NCBI GenBank assembly: GCA_946618395.1
Contig: CAMOLD010000051.1
Coordinates: forward strand, 1-8,669
Length of the DNA: 8,669 bases
From: an uncultured Clostridia bacterium
Lineage (GTDB): Bacteria; Bacillota; Clostridia; Oscillospirales; CAG-272
Direction: 5' to 3'
Position 1 is the stretch's first letter. Every line of letters begins with the position of its first letter. A program made the position numbers and the translations under genes. The notes under the pieces are model-generated. The model ran no database searches and was not told the origin of the DNA. It was given only the letters and a program-made list of their open reading frames with translations. Positions 1 to 6,640 of the stretch are shown here, piece after piece.

Positions 1-1008
1 ATGTCGCTTGACATAAACCGTTTCGGTCAGCCCTTTCTCGTGGTCCACAAAATACAGCGCGTTATAGGCATCCGATTGGAATGCGCCGATGATCAGGTCG
101 GCATTCGTCTTGCGCGAAAGGGCAACCAAACGTTCCCAATCAAAATTGTCGGGCGTATACGGAATGGCAGTCTCCGGCCAGACGATCAGCTCGGCGCCTG
201 CCGCCGCGGCTTCCTCCGTCAGGTTGACGTAAACTTCCAAATCATCGGTTGCGTCCCATTTTTCGCCAACGCCGATGTTCCCCTGTAAAACCGCCGCCTG
301 CAACGTGTGTTCCGCCGGCGTTTTGTTCCCAACCCAAATCAAGCCGCCAAAGAGATTTGCGACAAACAGCGCCGCCGCCAAACCGCCGCAAATAACCGCT
401 TTTTTCGGTGTAATTATGATTTCAGCCAGCAATGCGTTCACGGCAACAATCAGGAACGCGACCGCATAGCTCCCGAAAACCGAGGAAAGCCAAAGCATGG
501 GGCGCATATTCGTTTGCCCCAACGCCAGCCGCCCCCAGGGAACGCCCATCCATGTTTGCGAGGTCAGCCATTCATAGCCGGTCCAAAGCGCGGCAAAGGT
601 AAACGGCCGCAAAAGTGGAATCTTTGCAAAAATACCGCTTTTGTGCATGGAGCGGAAAAGCAGGAACATTGCGCCGGAAAGAAGGCCGTAGAGCGTTGGG
701 ATTCCCAGCCAGCCTGCGGCAATCACGGCGATGGATTCGCCCACGGTCATTCCGACCGCATCCATGGGGTAAAGATAGACAAGCCAATGAAAAACGGCAA
801 AATAGAAGAAAAATCCGGCAATAAATCCGCCCCCGAATGCCGCGCGGCGCGTGCAGGTTTCACTTTGGCAGATGCAAACGGCACCATAGATCAGCGGAAC
901 CATGCCAAACCAGGAAAGAAAGCCGATTTGCGGAAAAATTAAGGGCAACGCCGTGAAAACCGCACCTGCCGCGATGCACAAAAGCCGTTTTACAGTTTGT
1001 TTCCGCAT
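1..1008 (-). CDS. lnt: Apolipoprotein N-acyltransferase, C-terminus cut by window edge
   Basis: Lnt is a membrane enzyme that adds the third acyl chain to the N-terminal cysteine of lipoproteins, using a phospholipid donor. The visible 336 codons start at ATG 1008 and run off the left edge. Residues 8-228 contain about six to eight hydrophobic segments and the family-like patch around GVPWGRLALGQ (155-165). The nitrilase-like domain begins near 235 with QGNIGVGEKWD (242-252). WPETAIP (277-283) carries the catalytic Glu279, and Lys334 in VYVKRH fits the catalytic lysine of the family's Y-x-K-x-H-L-x-P-F-G-E motif. The catalytic cysteine would lie outside the window; the usual length is about 500 residues. 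A strong AAAGGAGGTGG lies just upstream of the start. The gene follows the pseudouridine synthase by 36 bases on the same strand, so they are probably cotranscribed. The translation was read by hand on the reverse strand with no internal stop. Lnt is classically a Gram-negative and actinobacterial enzyme, so its presence in a Firmicute-like genome is notable. Confidence 0.93.
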   Translation of the reverse strand, partial: MRKQTVKRLLCIAAGAVFTALPLIFPQIGFLSWFGMVPLIYGAVCICQSETCTRRAAFGGGFIAGFFFYFAVFHWLVYLYPMDAVGMTVGESIAVIAAGWLGIPTLYGLLSGAMFLLFRSMHKSGIFAKIPLLRPFTFAALWTGYEWLTSQTWMGVPWGRLALGQTNMRPMLWLSSVFGSYAVAFLIVAVNALLAEIIITPKKAVICGGLAAALFVANLFGGLIWVGNKTPAEHTLQAAVLQGNIGVGEKWDATDDLEVYVNLTEEAAAAGAELIVWPETAIPYTPDNFDWERLVALSRKTNADLIIGAFQSDAYNALYFVDHEKGLTETVYVKRH

Positions 1009-1044
1009 TCAAATCCACCTCCTTTTCCAAAAATTTTTGTTGGT

Positions 1045-2007
1045 TTACAGCTCGAATTCTTTCAAAAACCAAATCCGGTCTTTGGGAAGTTCAAAATGTT
1101 TCCCGTTCAAATAGCCCAATGTGCCGCCCGGCGAAGAAAAACGGAACGCAAGACGATAGGCATAGAGCGCCTGGAATTTATAGCCGCGCTCGCGGTCTTT
1201 GCGGTTCACGCCGTATTTCCCGTCCCCCAAAAGAGGATGCCCGATGTGCGCCATGTGGGCGCGGATCTGGTGCGTCCGGCCGGTTACAAGCTCCACTTCC
1301 AAAAGCGAGAGCCCCTTGGCCTCGGCAAGAACGCGGTATTTGGTAATGATTTTTTTCCAACCCGGCTTTTCTTCGTCGATCACCGATACCAGGTTGTCCG
1401 CGCTGTTCTTTTTGAGGTAGCCGTAAAGCGTATCCTCCCGCTTTGGCATTTTTCCGTGGACGACGCAATAGTAGCATTTTTGCAGCTCGTCGTTGCGGAT
1501 TTTCTCGTTCATTTCGCGCAAGGCGTCGGCGTTCTTTGCGGCAATCACAATTCCGCCGGTGTTGCGGTCAATGCGGTTGCAAAGCGCCGGGGCAAAGGAT
1601 TGCTCGGCGCGGGGGTCATACTCTCCTTTTTGCGCAAGATATGCCTGCACGTGCAAAATTAACGTATTCTCTCCCCCGGCAACGTCCTCGTGCACCAAAA
1701 CGCCGGGGCGCTTGTTGAGCAGCAGAATGTTTTCATCCTCGTAAACGATTTCCAGCTTCGGCTCGATCCGGAAAAGCGCTTCGGTATCTGTGCCGGGGGA
1801 GGAAAAGAACTCCTCGCGGATGAACAGCTGGATCTCGTCCCCTTCGGCAAGCATATAGCCCGGCTCCGTCCTTGCACGGTTGACCTCGATCTTCTTTAAC
1901 CGAATGTATTTATACATCATGGAGGTCGGAAGCCCTTTGACCGCTTTGGAAAGGAATTTATCCAGCCGCTGACCGGCATCGTTGCGGTTGATGGTTAAAA
2001 TCTGCAT
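1045..2007 (-). CDS. RluA-family pseudouridine synthase (RluC/RluD type)
   Basis: This enzyme converts specific uridines in rRNA or tRNA to pseudouridine in the cytoplasm. The 320-residue product has an N-terminal S4 RNA-binding domain (about 12-70, starting with the typical AGQRLDKFL) and an RluA catalytic domain (about 85-300). The catalytic aspartate is Asp147 in NRIDRNTGG, a variant of the usual H-R-L-D-x-x-T-S-G motif. GRTHQIRAH (243-251) and HPLLGDGKYG (257-266) are the other family signatures. Length and domain order are normal. Which uridine it targets cannot be told from sequence, so no symbol is given. The start is set by MQILTINRNDAGQRLDKFL, which matches how family members begin. 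No Shine-Dalgarno lies directly upstream of it; a full AAGGAG sits 38-43 bases before the start codon on the far side of a perfect palindrome (separate entry). It follows upp on the same strand and precedes lnt, probably in one transcript. Confidence 0.93.
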   Translation of the reverse strand: MQILTINRNDAGQRLDKFLSKAVKGLPTSMMYKYIRLKKIEVNRARTEPGYMLAEGDEIQLFIREEFFSSPGTDTEALFRIEPKLEIVYEDENILLLNKRPGVLVHEDVAGGENTLILHVQAYLAQKGEYDPRAEQSFAPALCNRIDRNTGGIVIAAKNADALREMNEKIRNDELQKCYYCVVHGKMPKREDTLYGYLKKNSADNLVSVIDEEKPGWKKIITKYRVLAEAKGLSLLEVELVTGRTHQIRAHMAHIGHPLLGDGKYGVNRKDRERGYKFQALYAYRLAFRFSSPGGTLGYLNGKHFELPKDRIWFLKEFEL

Positions 2008-2017
2008 AAAATCAAGC

Positions 2018-2045
2018 GGCGGAGAAACAAATTTGTTTCTCCGCC
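2018..2045 (-). repeat. Perfect 28-bp palindrome between Shine-Dalgarno and start codon
   Basis: The 14-base arm GGCGGAGAAACAAA (2018-2031) is followed directly by its exact reverse complement (2032-2045). On the minus strand the order is AAGGAG (2051-2046), the palindrome (2045-2018), GCTTGATTTT (2017-2008), then the pseudouridine synthase ATG at 2007. Folded as a hairpin of about 12 pairs with a 4-base loop, it would place AAGGAG about 10 bases from the start codon. It could also act as a weak terminator after upp, whose stop ends at 2065, but the U tract after it is poor (GCTTGATTTT). The palindrome is certain; its role is inferred. Confidence 0.9.
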
Positions 2046-2051
2046 CTCCTT
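2046..2051 (-). promoter_or_regulatory. Distant Shine-Dalgarno for the pseudouridine synthase
   Basis: On the minus strand this reads AAGGAG and continues as AAGGAGGG into the palindrome. It is the only good ribosome binding site between the upp stop and the start at 2007. At 38 bases from the start codon it is too far to work linearly, but if the adjoining 28-base palindrome folds, the effective spacing is 10 bases. The sequence between hairpin and start codon (GCTTGATTTT) has no Shine-Dalgarno. Confidence 0.55.
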
Positions 2052-2064
2052 GTCGTTTTCAAAA

Positions 2065-2694
2065 TTAAAGCGTGCCGAAAATACGGTCGCCGGCATCGCC
2101 CAAACCGGGAACGATGTAGGCATTCTCGTTCAGGTGGCTATCCAGAGCGGCGGCGTAAATGTCAACGTCCGGGTGCGCTTCCTGCACCTTTTTCACGCCT
2201 TCGGGCGCTGCAACCAGGCACATAAAGCGAATCTGGCGGCAACCCTTTGCCTTGATCATGGAAAGCGCGTCTACGGCAGAGCCGCCGGTTGCCAGCATGG
2301 GGTCAACCAAAATGACGATGCGTTCGCCAATGTCGGGCGGGAGCTTGCAATAGTATTCCACCGGCTGGTGCGTTTCGGGGTCGCGGTAAAGACCGATATG
2401 CCCGATTTTTGCAACCGGAAGCAGGCTGAGGAGTCCATCCACCATGCCAAGTCCTGCGCGCAGAATGGGAACGATTGCCAGTTTTTTACCCGAAATCATT
2501 CTTGCCTGCGTTTTGCAAATCGGCGTTTCAATGGTGATCTCCTCGGTGGGCAGATCGCGGGTCAATTCATAGCCCATCAGCATTGCAATTTCTTCCAACA
2601 GCTGACGAAAATCCTTGGAACCCGTCTTTTTGTTTCTCATAATGGAAAGTTTGTGGGCAATCAGCGGATGATCCACAACGTGCAGTTCGCTCAT
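2065..2694 (-). CDS. upp: Uracil phosphoribosyltransferase
   Basis: Upp salvages uracil in the cytoplasm, joining it to PRPP to give UMP and pyrophosphate. The 209-residue product has the family's normal length and is recognisable end to end. It has the N-terminal HVVDHPLIAHKLSIMRNKKT region, PILRAGLGMVDG (76-87), the PRPP-binding loop VDPMLATGGSA (130-140), and the C-terminal uracil-binding segment ending GLGDAGDRIFGTL (197-209). The start ATG at 2694 has AAGGAG eight bases upstream. A good sigma-A promoter lies further upstream on the same strand, and mtaB diverges from it. The gene is the first of a probable three-gene transcript with the pseudouridine synthase and lnt; the functional link among these three is not obvious. 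No PyrR-type attenuator is visible in the short leader. Confidence 0.97.
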   Translation of the reverse strand: MSELHVVDHPLIAHKLSIMRNKKTGSKDFRQLLEEIAMLMGYELTRDLPTEEITIETPICKTQARMISGKKLAIVPILRAGLGMVDGLLSLLPVAKIGHIGLYRDPETHQPVEYYCKLPPDIGERIVILVDPMLATGGSAVDALSMIKAKGCRQIRFMCLVAAPEGVKKVQEAHPDVDIYAAALDSHLNENAYIVPGLGDAGDRIFGTL

Positions 2695-2740
2695 ATTCTT
2701 TTCTCCTTCATTTTCTTAACCGTTCCGGTGATTCAAATAA

Positions 2741-2769
2741 ATTATACAACCTTTTTGCCTTTTTTGCAA
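2741..2769 (-). promoter_or_regulatory. Sigma-A promoter of upp
   Basis: On the minus strand, TTGCAA (2769-2764) is followed after exactly 17 bases by a perfect TATAAT (2746-2741). Transcription would start near 2734, about 40 bases upstream of the upp ATG. The -35 matches TTGACA at four of six positions. No operator or riboswitch fits in the short leader. Confidence 0.75.
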
Positions 2770-2809
2770 GGGTAATTTTCAAATTCGACCCTATTTTTTT
2801 GTTTTTTTC

Positions 2810-2838
2810 TTTACAATTCCCCAAAAGAATGGTAAAAT
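2810..2838 (+). promoter_or_regulatory. Sigma-A extended -10 promoter of mtaB
   Basis: TTTACA (2810-2815) is followed after 17 bases by TAAAAT (2833-2838), and TG at 2830-2831 makes it an extended -10. Transcription would begin near 2845, leaving a leader of about 27 bases before the ATG at 2872. It diverges from the upp promoter; the two -35 boxes are about 40 bases apart in an AT-rich region. Confidence 0.75.
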
Positions 2839-2871
2839 AAAAGAAAGAACTGTTTTTTCACGGGGGAACGA

Positions 2872-4185
2872 ATGAAACAAGCGCCTACCGCCGGCATTTA
2901 TACGCTGGGTTGCAAAGTGAATCAATATGAATCCGAGGCGATTGCCGAACGGTTGGGCGACGCCGGCTTTTTGGTGCTTTCACCCCGGGAAATTTGCGAC
3001 GTTTACATCATCAATACCTGCACGGTGACCGCCGAATCCGACCGCAAAGCGCGCCAGTTCATCCGCCGCGCCATCAACCGCAATCCAAACGCCTACATTC
3101 TGGTTACCGGTTGCTTTTCGCAAATTGCGCCAAAGGCGGTTGCGGCAATTCCGGGTGTGGACTACATTTGCGGAAACGCCGAAAAACAATCGGTGGTAAC
3201 GGCGGCACTGGAACTGATGCAAAGCGGAAACAAAAACGAAGCCCCCGTCCTGCAAACCGAAGCGCCCGACGCATTCGGATTTGAATCCATGTGCATTCGC
3301 CGGTTTGACCGCACCCGCGCCTACCTCAAAATTGAGGACGGATGCGAAAGCAAATGCGCCTATTGCATCATTCCCGCGGCGCGCGGAAAAATCCGCTCCA
3401 AAAAGCCGGAGGAAGTGGTTGCCGAGGTTGCCGAACTGACCGAAAACGGTTGCCGCGAGGTGGTCCTGACAGGGATTGAAACCGCCTCCTGGGGAAAAGA
3501 TTTGGGTGGACTTTTGCTTGCCGACCTTTTGGAGCGCGTGGACGCCGTTCCCGGCATCGGCCGCGTCCGGCTCGGCTCACTCGACCCCTCGCTGATCCGC
3601 CCCGCATTTGTGGAACGCATTTCCCGTTTGCGCTCGCTGGCGCCGCATTTTCATCTCTCGGTGCAAAGCGGCTCCTCGGCGGTGCTTGCGCGCATGCGGC
3701 GCAAATACAACGCCCAAACGGCGCTGGAGGGCATGGAACTTTTGAGGCGCGCAATTCCAAACGTTCAATTCACAACAGATATGATTGTCGGTTTTCCCCA
3801 GGAGAGCGAAGCCGAGTTTGAGGAAACGCTTGATTTTGTCCGCAAGGCAAGATTTTTGATGATTCATATTTTCCCCTACTCGCGCCGCAAAGGAACGCTT
3901 GCCGACACCATGCCGGGGCAAATTCCCGAAGAGATCAAACGGGAGCGCGAAAAGCGGCTTGCGCAAGTGCAGGCGCAAATCCGCCGCTCGATTTTGGACG
4001 AAATGACCGGCAAAACCGAACCCGTTTTGTTTGAAACCAACGAAAACGGCGCCTGGACAGGACACAGCCCAAACTTTTTGGAAGTTGTTTGCAAAAGCAA
4101 AGAACCCCTCCACGGTGAAATTCGCACCGTGCGGATTGAGAGGAACGACGGCGACCGTTGCTACGGCATTCTTGCCGAAGATTGA
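2872..4185 (+). CDS. mtaB: tRNA t6A37 C2-methylthiotransferase (MtaB family)
   Basis: MtaB is a radical-SAM enzyme with two iron-sulfur clusters. It adds a methylthio group to N6-threonylcarbamoyladenosine at position 37 of ANN-decoding tRNAs, giving ms2t6A. The 437-residue product shows the N-terminal methylthiotransferase domain with cluster cysteines Cys14, Cys50 and Cys81. It begins TLGCKVNQYES, the form typical of MtaB rather than MiaB or RimO. The radical-SAM core follows with Cys158, Cys162 and Cys165 in GCESKCAYCIIP, then DMIVGFPQESEAEF (303-316) and HIFPYSRRKGT (332-342). A TRAM-like RNA-binding tail occupies about 376-436. GGGGGA precedes the ATG by a few bases. The PurL-like gene begins within 30 bases of its stop, so the two are very likely cotranscribed. 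Confidence 0.93.
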   Translation: MKQAPTAGIYTLGCKVNQYESEAIAERLGDAGFLVLSPREICDVYIINTCTVTAESDRKARQFIRRAINRNPNAYILVTGCFSQIAPKAVAAIPGVDYICGNAEKQSVVTAALELMQSGNKNEAPVLQTEAPDAFGFESMCIRRFDRTRAYLKIEDGCESKCAYCIIPAARGKIRSKKPEEVVAEVAELTENGCREVVLTGIETASWGKDLGGLLLADLLERVDAVPGIGRVRLGSLDPSLIRPAFVERISRLRSLAPHFHLSVQSGSSAVLARMRRKYNAQTALEGMELLRRAIPNVQFTTDMIVGFPQESEAEFEETLDFVRKARFLMIHIFPYSRRKGTLADTMPGQIPEEIKREREKRLAQVQAQIRRSILDEMTGKTEPVLFETNENGAWTGHSPNFLEVVCKSKEPLHGEIRTVRIERNDGDRCYGILAED

Positions 4186-4212
4186 CTCCATGTGAAAGGA
4201 ATTCCTAAAAAA

Positions 4213-6264
4213 ATGGCTGAATGGAACGAACAAAGCATTCTATCCAATTTTCGAAATTTGCGCGGCGGACAGTTTGACGATTTGCGCGCGATGTTTGCGC
4301 TTTCGCTTTCCGATGAGCAGCTGACCGCTTGCGCGCTGCATTGCGCGCTCGTTTTGCGCCGCGACCCCACGGTTGGAGAACTGCTCCTTTGGGACCGGCT
4401 GGCGCAAATTCCCTATGCAATGGAAGGGGCAACCGTTACCGCCCTGGAAACCCAAAGCGCCGCCCTTGCAAAAACCTATGCCGACATGATGGCAAAACGC
4501 CGCGAGCTTTGCAAAAATCCCGCTCCGCTTTCCTTGCAGGACGCCTTTTCCCTGGCTTCCGACGCGCTGGAACGCGGCGGAAAGGACCGCGGTTTGCGCG
4601 CGCACACCCTGCGCTTGACCAATGCTTTGTCCGCTCCCTTTGCCAAGGACGGAATTGCGGAACAGCTTTCCCCTGCCTTTTTGTCGGTTTTCAAAACAGT
4701 AGCAGCGTTTGCGCCCGAAGAACCGGGCGACCTTTGCCTGTTGGTGCAAAAGCGGGATTGCCTTTCCTATGCCTACGAAAGCATTCTCTCTTCCGTTTTG
4801 GAAAACGAAGCCCTGCAAACCAAACTGCATGACCTTTTCCCTGTCACAAAGTCCGGTCTTCTTCCCGCATTGCTCTCCCACTTTGAGGGATTTGAAATGG
4901 ACCTTTCCCGCCTTTCGGAACCGTCCGACTCCTTTGCAGAGCTTCTGACCAAGCGCTTTGCCGGAGACATGGTGCTGGTGCTTTCCCGTTCGGCGGTTGC
5001 CGAAGTTTTGGAACAGCTTCGCGCCCGCGGAATCACGGGAACCGTTTTTGCAAGGCTGACCGGACAAAAAAAGGTTGTTTTTCTTGGGAATCGAAAGCTG
5101 GAAGAACAAGCCGATTTTCTGCGCTCGCTCTTCCTTTTGCGGCCCGGCGTATCGGTTACCCTGGAGGCTGACGCCGCCCTTTGCGCGCCTGTTTCGCTCG
5201 CTTCCCACAGCCGCTATCCCTGCCGGTTTTTGCCATTTGAGCATGGTTTTTCGCAATCGGCAACCGTTTGCGGACTTGCGGCGTCGGCGGCTTCTACTCC
5301 CGTAACGGCAGGCGCGTTTCCCACCGCCGTTCTGACCGCACTGGCGCCGATTCTTGCCTGCGCGCTCGCCGGAGTGGACTATTCCGATGCGCGCCTGGCG
5401 GTGGATTTAACGCTCCCGAGCATGGATCTTTCCACCTTTTCCAATGCGTTCGCAGCGGCAATCGGGCTTTACCGCGTGCAGGCGGAGCTGGGAATCCCGG
5501 CGGCACAAACAAGAATTGCCCAGGCGGAAACCGATGCCCCGAAGTTGAGCGTTTTCGCGCTCGGAAAAGGTGCCCGGACGCCTGCCGGAACATGGGCGGA
5601 AGCAGGCTCGAAAATCTATCTTGTCCCAATTCCCCTTTCTGCCGAAGGGTTGCCGGATTTTGAAGAACTGCGCCGCCGGCTTGCCGATTTTGCCGCGCAG
5701 GCAAACCACGGCGTCATCCGCTCGGCGCGCGTCGTCCTGCAAAAAACGCCGAAAGCCGTGCTGAATGAAATGAAAAACACGGAACTGATTGCAAAAGTAA
5801 AACGGTCTGTCCGCGCGCTCAAAGAACCGCTCGCGCTCGGCGTTCTGTTGGAATCGGTTTATGAAATGCCGTTTGACTGCGTTGCAACCGTTATCAAGCG
5901 CAACCTTGCGCAAAAACCGGCGGCAGCAGAACCGCAAACAACTGAAATTCCGGAGCAATACCGGATCCCGGAGGGGAACGGACTGGTTTGGCGCCCGGCA
6001 CCCGAAGTGGTCATCCTGGCGCCCAAAAACAATCCCGACGCACAGGCGCTCGCGCTGTATTTACAAACAACAGGCGCCGCGGTCACCGTTTTCACACTTG
6101 CCGAAAAGGATCGCTTTTTGCGCGCGGTGCTAACGGCTTCGGTGGTGTATCGTTTTCCGGGAATCCGACTGCCCAGGGATAGCAAGACCGCCTTTGCCCT
6201 TTCGGTCCTGCGGCAAAACGGCGGAGAGGTCCGCTTTTTGAAAAAATACGCGCAAAAGAAGTGA
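4213..6264 (+). CDS. Shortened, catalytically degenerate PurL (FGAM synthase)-like protein
   Basis: I read this 683-residue protein as a distant relative of the long single-chain PurL of Firmicutes (about 1240 residues). Segments follow PurL order, numbered from ATG 4213. LRRDPTVGELLLWDRLA (48-64) resembles the linker before the W-S-D-H-C motif. EEPGDLCLL (169-177) resembles the P-E-P-G-D strand. The stretch 199-309 resembles the AIR-synthase C-terminal fold. The stretch 363-505 (including ELGIPA and SKIYLVPIPLSAEGLPDFEEL) resembles the second synthase half. About 597-650 resembles the start of the amidotransferase domain. Missing are the N-terminal 200 residues, the E-T-H-N-H-P and G-G-A-A-T block, S-E-S-Q-E-R-M (replaced by TKRFAGDM, 246-253), G-G-K-D-S-M (AAQTRI, 430-435) and the nucleophile cysteine. 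Catalysis is therefore unlikely. The frame is intact with codon use like its neighbours, so it is not an obvious pseudogene. AAAGGA (4195-4200) lies 12 bases before ATG 4213; a GTG at 4192 is an alternative start. The homology is from memory of the family, not a search. Confidence 0.72.
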   Translation: MAEWNEQSILSNFRNLRGGQFDDLRAMFALSLSDEQLTACALHCALVLRRDPTVGELLLWDRLAQIPYAMEGATVTALETQSAALAKTYADMMAKRRELCKNPAPLSLQDAFSLASDALERGGKDRGLRAHTLRLTNALSAPFAKDGIAEQLSPAFLSVFKTVAAFAPEEPGDLCLLVQKRDCLSYAYESILSSVLENEALQTKLHDLFPVTKSGLLPALLSHFEGFEMDLSRLSEPSDSFAELLTKRFAGDMVLVLSRSAVAEVLEQLRARGITGTVFARLTGQKKVVFLGNRKLEEQADFLRSLFLLRPGVSVTLEADAALCAPVSLASHSRYPCRFLPFEHGFSQSATVCGLAASAASTPVTAGAFPTAVLTALAPILACALAGVDYSDARLAVDLTLPSMDLSTFSNAFAAAIGLYRVQAELGIPAAQTRIAQAETDAPKLSVFALGKGARTPAGTWAEAGSKIYLVPIPLSAEGLPDFEELRRRLADFAAQANHGVIRSARVVLQKTPKAVLNEMKNTELIAKVKRSVRALKEPLALGVLLESVYEMPFDCVATVIKRNLAQKPAAAEPQTTEIPEQYRIPEGNGLVWRPAPEVVILAPKNNPDAQALALYLQTTGAAVTVFTLAEKDRFLRAVLTASVVYRFPGIRLPRDSKTAFALSVLRQNGGEVRFLKKYAQKK

Positions 6265-6280
6265 AATCGGCACTTTTTTT
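6259..6280 (+). terminator. Possible weak terminator after the PurL-like gene
   Basis: AAGTG (6259-6263) can pair with CACTT (6271-6275) around a 7-base loop, and a run of seven T follows (6274-6280). The stem has only five pairs, three of them A-T, and overlaps the stop codon, so it would be inefficient alone. It is the only terminator-like structure before the next promoter at 6291. Confidence 0.3.
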
Positions 6281-6290
6281 CAAAAAACCA

Positions 6291-6319
6291 TTGACAAACG
6301 GTGTCCGCCGTGCTAAAAT
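6291..6319 (+). promoter_or_regulatory. Strong sigma-A promoter of the T-box transcript
   Basis: A perfect TTGACA (6291-6296) is followed after 17 bases by TAAAAT (6314-6319), with an extended -10 TG at 6311-6312. Transcription should start near 6326, just upstream of the T-box stem I. A strong core promoter with regulation left to the leader RNA is the usual T-box arrangement. Confidence 0.85.
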
Positions 6320-6325
6320 GTTACC

Positions 6326-6600
6326 GAATTGAATAGAAAAAACGATGACGAAGCTGGTGCTTGTCAAAGCGCTTTCAGAGACCCGATGGTTGGTGCGAAT
6401 CGGGAACGCAGACTTGTAACCGATCTCTTCCGAGTTGGAAATGCGAACTGAAACTTCTTTTTCACAGTAGTGTTTCCCGTGACTGCCGCGTTAGCGTATA
6501 CGGGTTGTTTGACCCTGAGGGATAGCCTTGTGCTATAATTTGAGTGGTACCGCGAGTGATTTTCACCCGTCTCAAAGCTTTTGAGACGGGTGTATTTTTT
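6326..6600 (+). promoter_or_regulatory. T-box riboswitch leader, probable isoleucine specifier (AUC)
   Basis: The leader senses an uncharged tRNA and then allows readthrough. The stem I base pairs AAC (6341-6343) with GUU (6434-6436). Above it are a kink-turn-like GAUGA (6344-6348) opposite GA (6432-6433) and the helix GAAG (6350-6353)/CUUC (6427-6430). The distal arm has AGAGA (6377-6381), the helix CCCGAT/ATCGGG (6382-6387, 6399-6404) and the conserved GGTTGGTG loop (6388-6395). In well-known leaders the order is codon, one base, five bases, GA; here that gives AUC (6423-6425), isoleucine. Stem III is 6476-6504. The T-box motif TGGTACCGCG is at 6545-6554; its TGGT would pair with a tRNA ending ACCA, as isoleucine tRNA does, and argues against aspartate (G73). 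TTTGAG (6539-6544) can pair with CTCAAA (6571-6576) to block the terminator. The element is certain. The codon is less so, because the next base is U rather than the usual purine and the usual AGUA on the opposite side is absent. Confidence 0.95.
6564..6600 (+). terminator. Intrinsic terminator of the T-box leader
   Basis: CACCCGTCTCAAA (6564-6576) pairs perfectly with TTTGAGACGGGTG (6580-6592) around a 3-base loop and is followed by TATTTTTT (6593-6600). The thirteen-pair stem is a strong rho-independent terminator. Its 5' arm shares CTCAAA with the alternative antiterminator pairing to 6539-6544, so formation depends on whether uncharged tRNA is bound. It ends 40 bases before the ligase start codon. 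Confidence 0.95.
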
Positions 6601-6640
6601 GCCCTTCTAAAATTCCGAAAAGGAAAGGAAACAAAAGAAC

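Noticed and set aside
1028..1039. AT-rich palindrome CAAAAATTTTTG between the pseudouridine synthase and lnt.
   Set aside because: It is short with almost only A-T pairs, so it would be a poor terminator; lnt has a strong ribosome binding site just after it and looks cotranscribed.
307..1662. Plus-strand open frames at 307-942 and 997-1662.
   Set aside because: They are antisense to lnt and the pseudouridine synthase, and their products are low-complexity and unlike known proteins.
2050..2775. 241-codon open frame on the plus strand opposite upp.
   Set aside because: upp is recognised over its whole length on the other strand, and this frame shows no family features.
3577..4233. 218-codon open frame on the minus strand.
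   Set aside because: Antisense to mtaB, whose sense product is recognised end to end.
4240..5256. 338-codon open frame on the minus strand.
   Set aside because: Antisense to the PurL-like gene, rich in Lys, Gln and Gly, without recognisable domains or a ribosome binding site; a by-product of codon bias on the sense strand.
4213..6264. Reading the PurL-like gene as a pseudogene.
   Set aside because: The frame is uninterrupted for 683 codons, codon use matches its neighbours and it has a plausible ribosome binding site. Loss of activity motifs alone does not show decay.
6509..6539. TTGACC, 19 bases, TGCTATAAT resembling a second promoter inside the T-box leader.
   Set aside because: The spacer is long and the -10 overlaps the small hairpin ATAGC-CTTGT-GCTAT. 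A transcript from about 6546 would lack the antiterminator strand TTTGAG and always terminate. Most likely coincidental.
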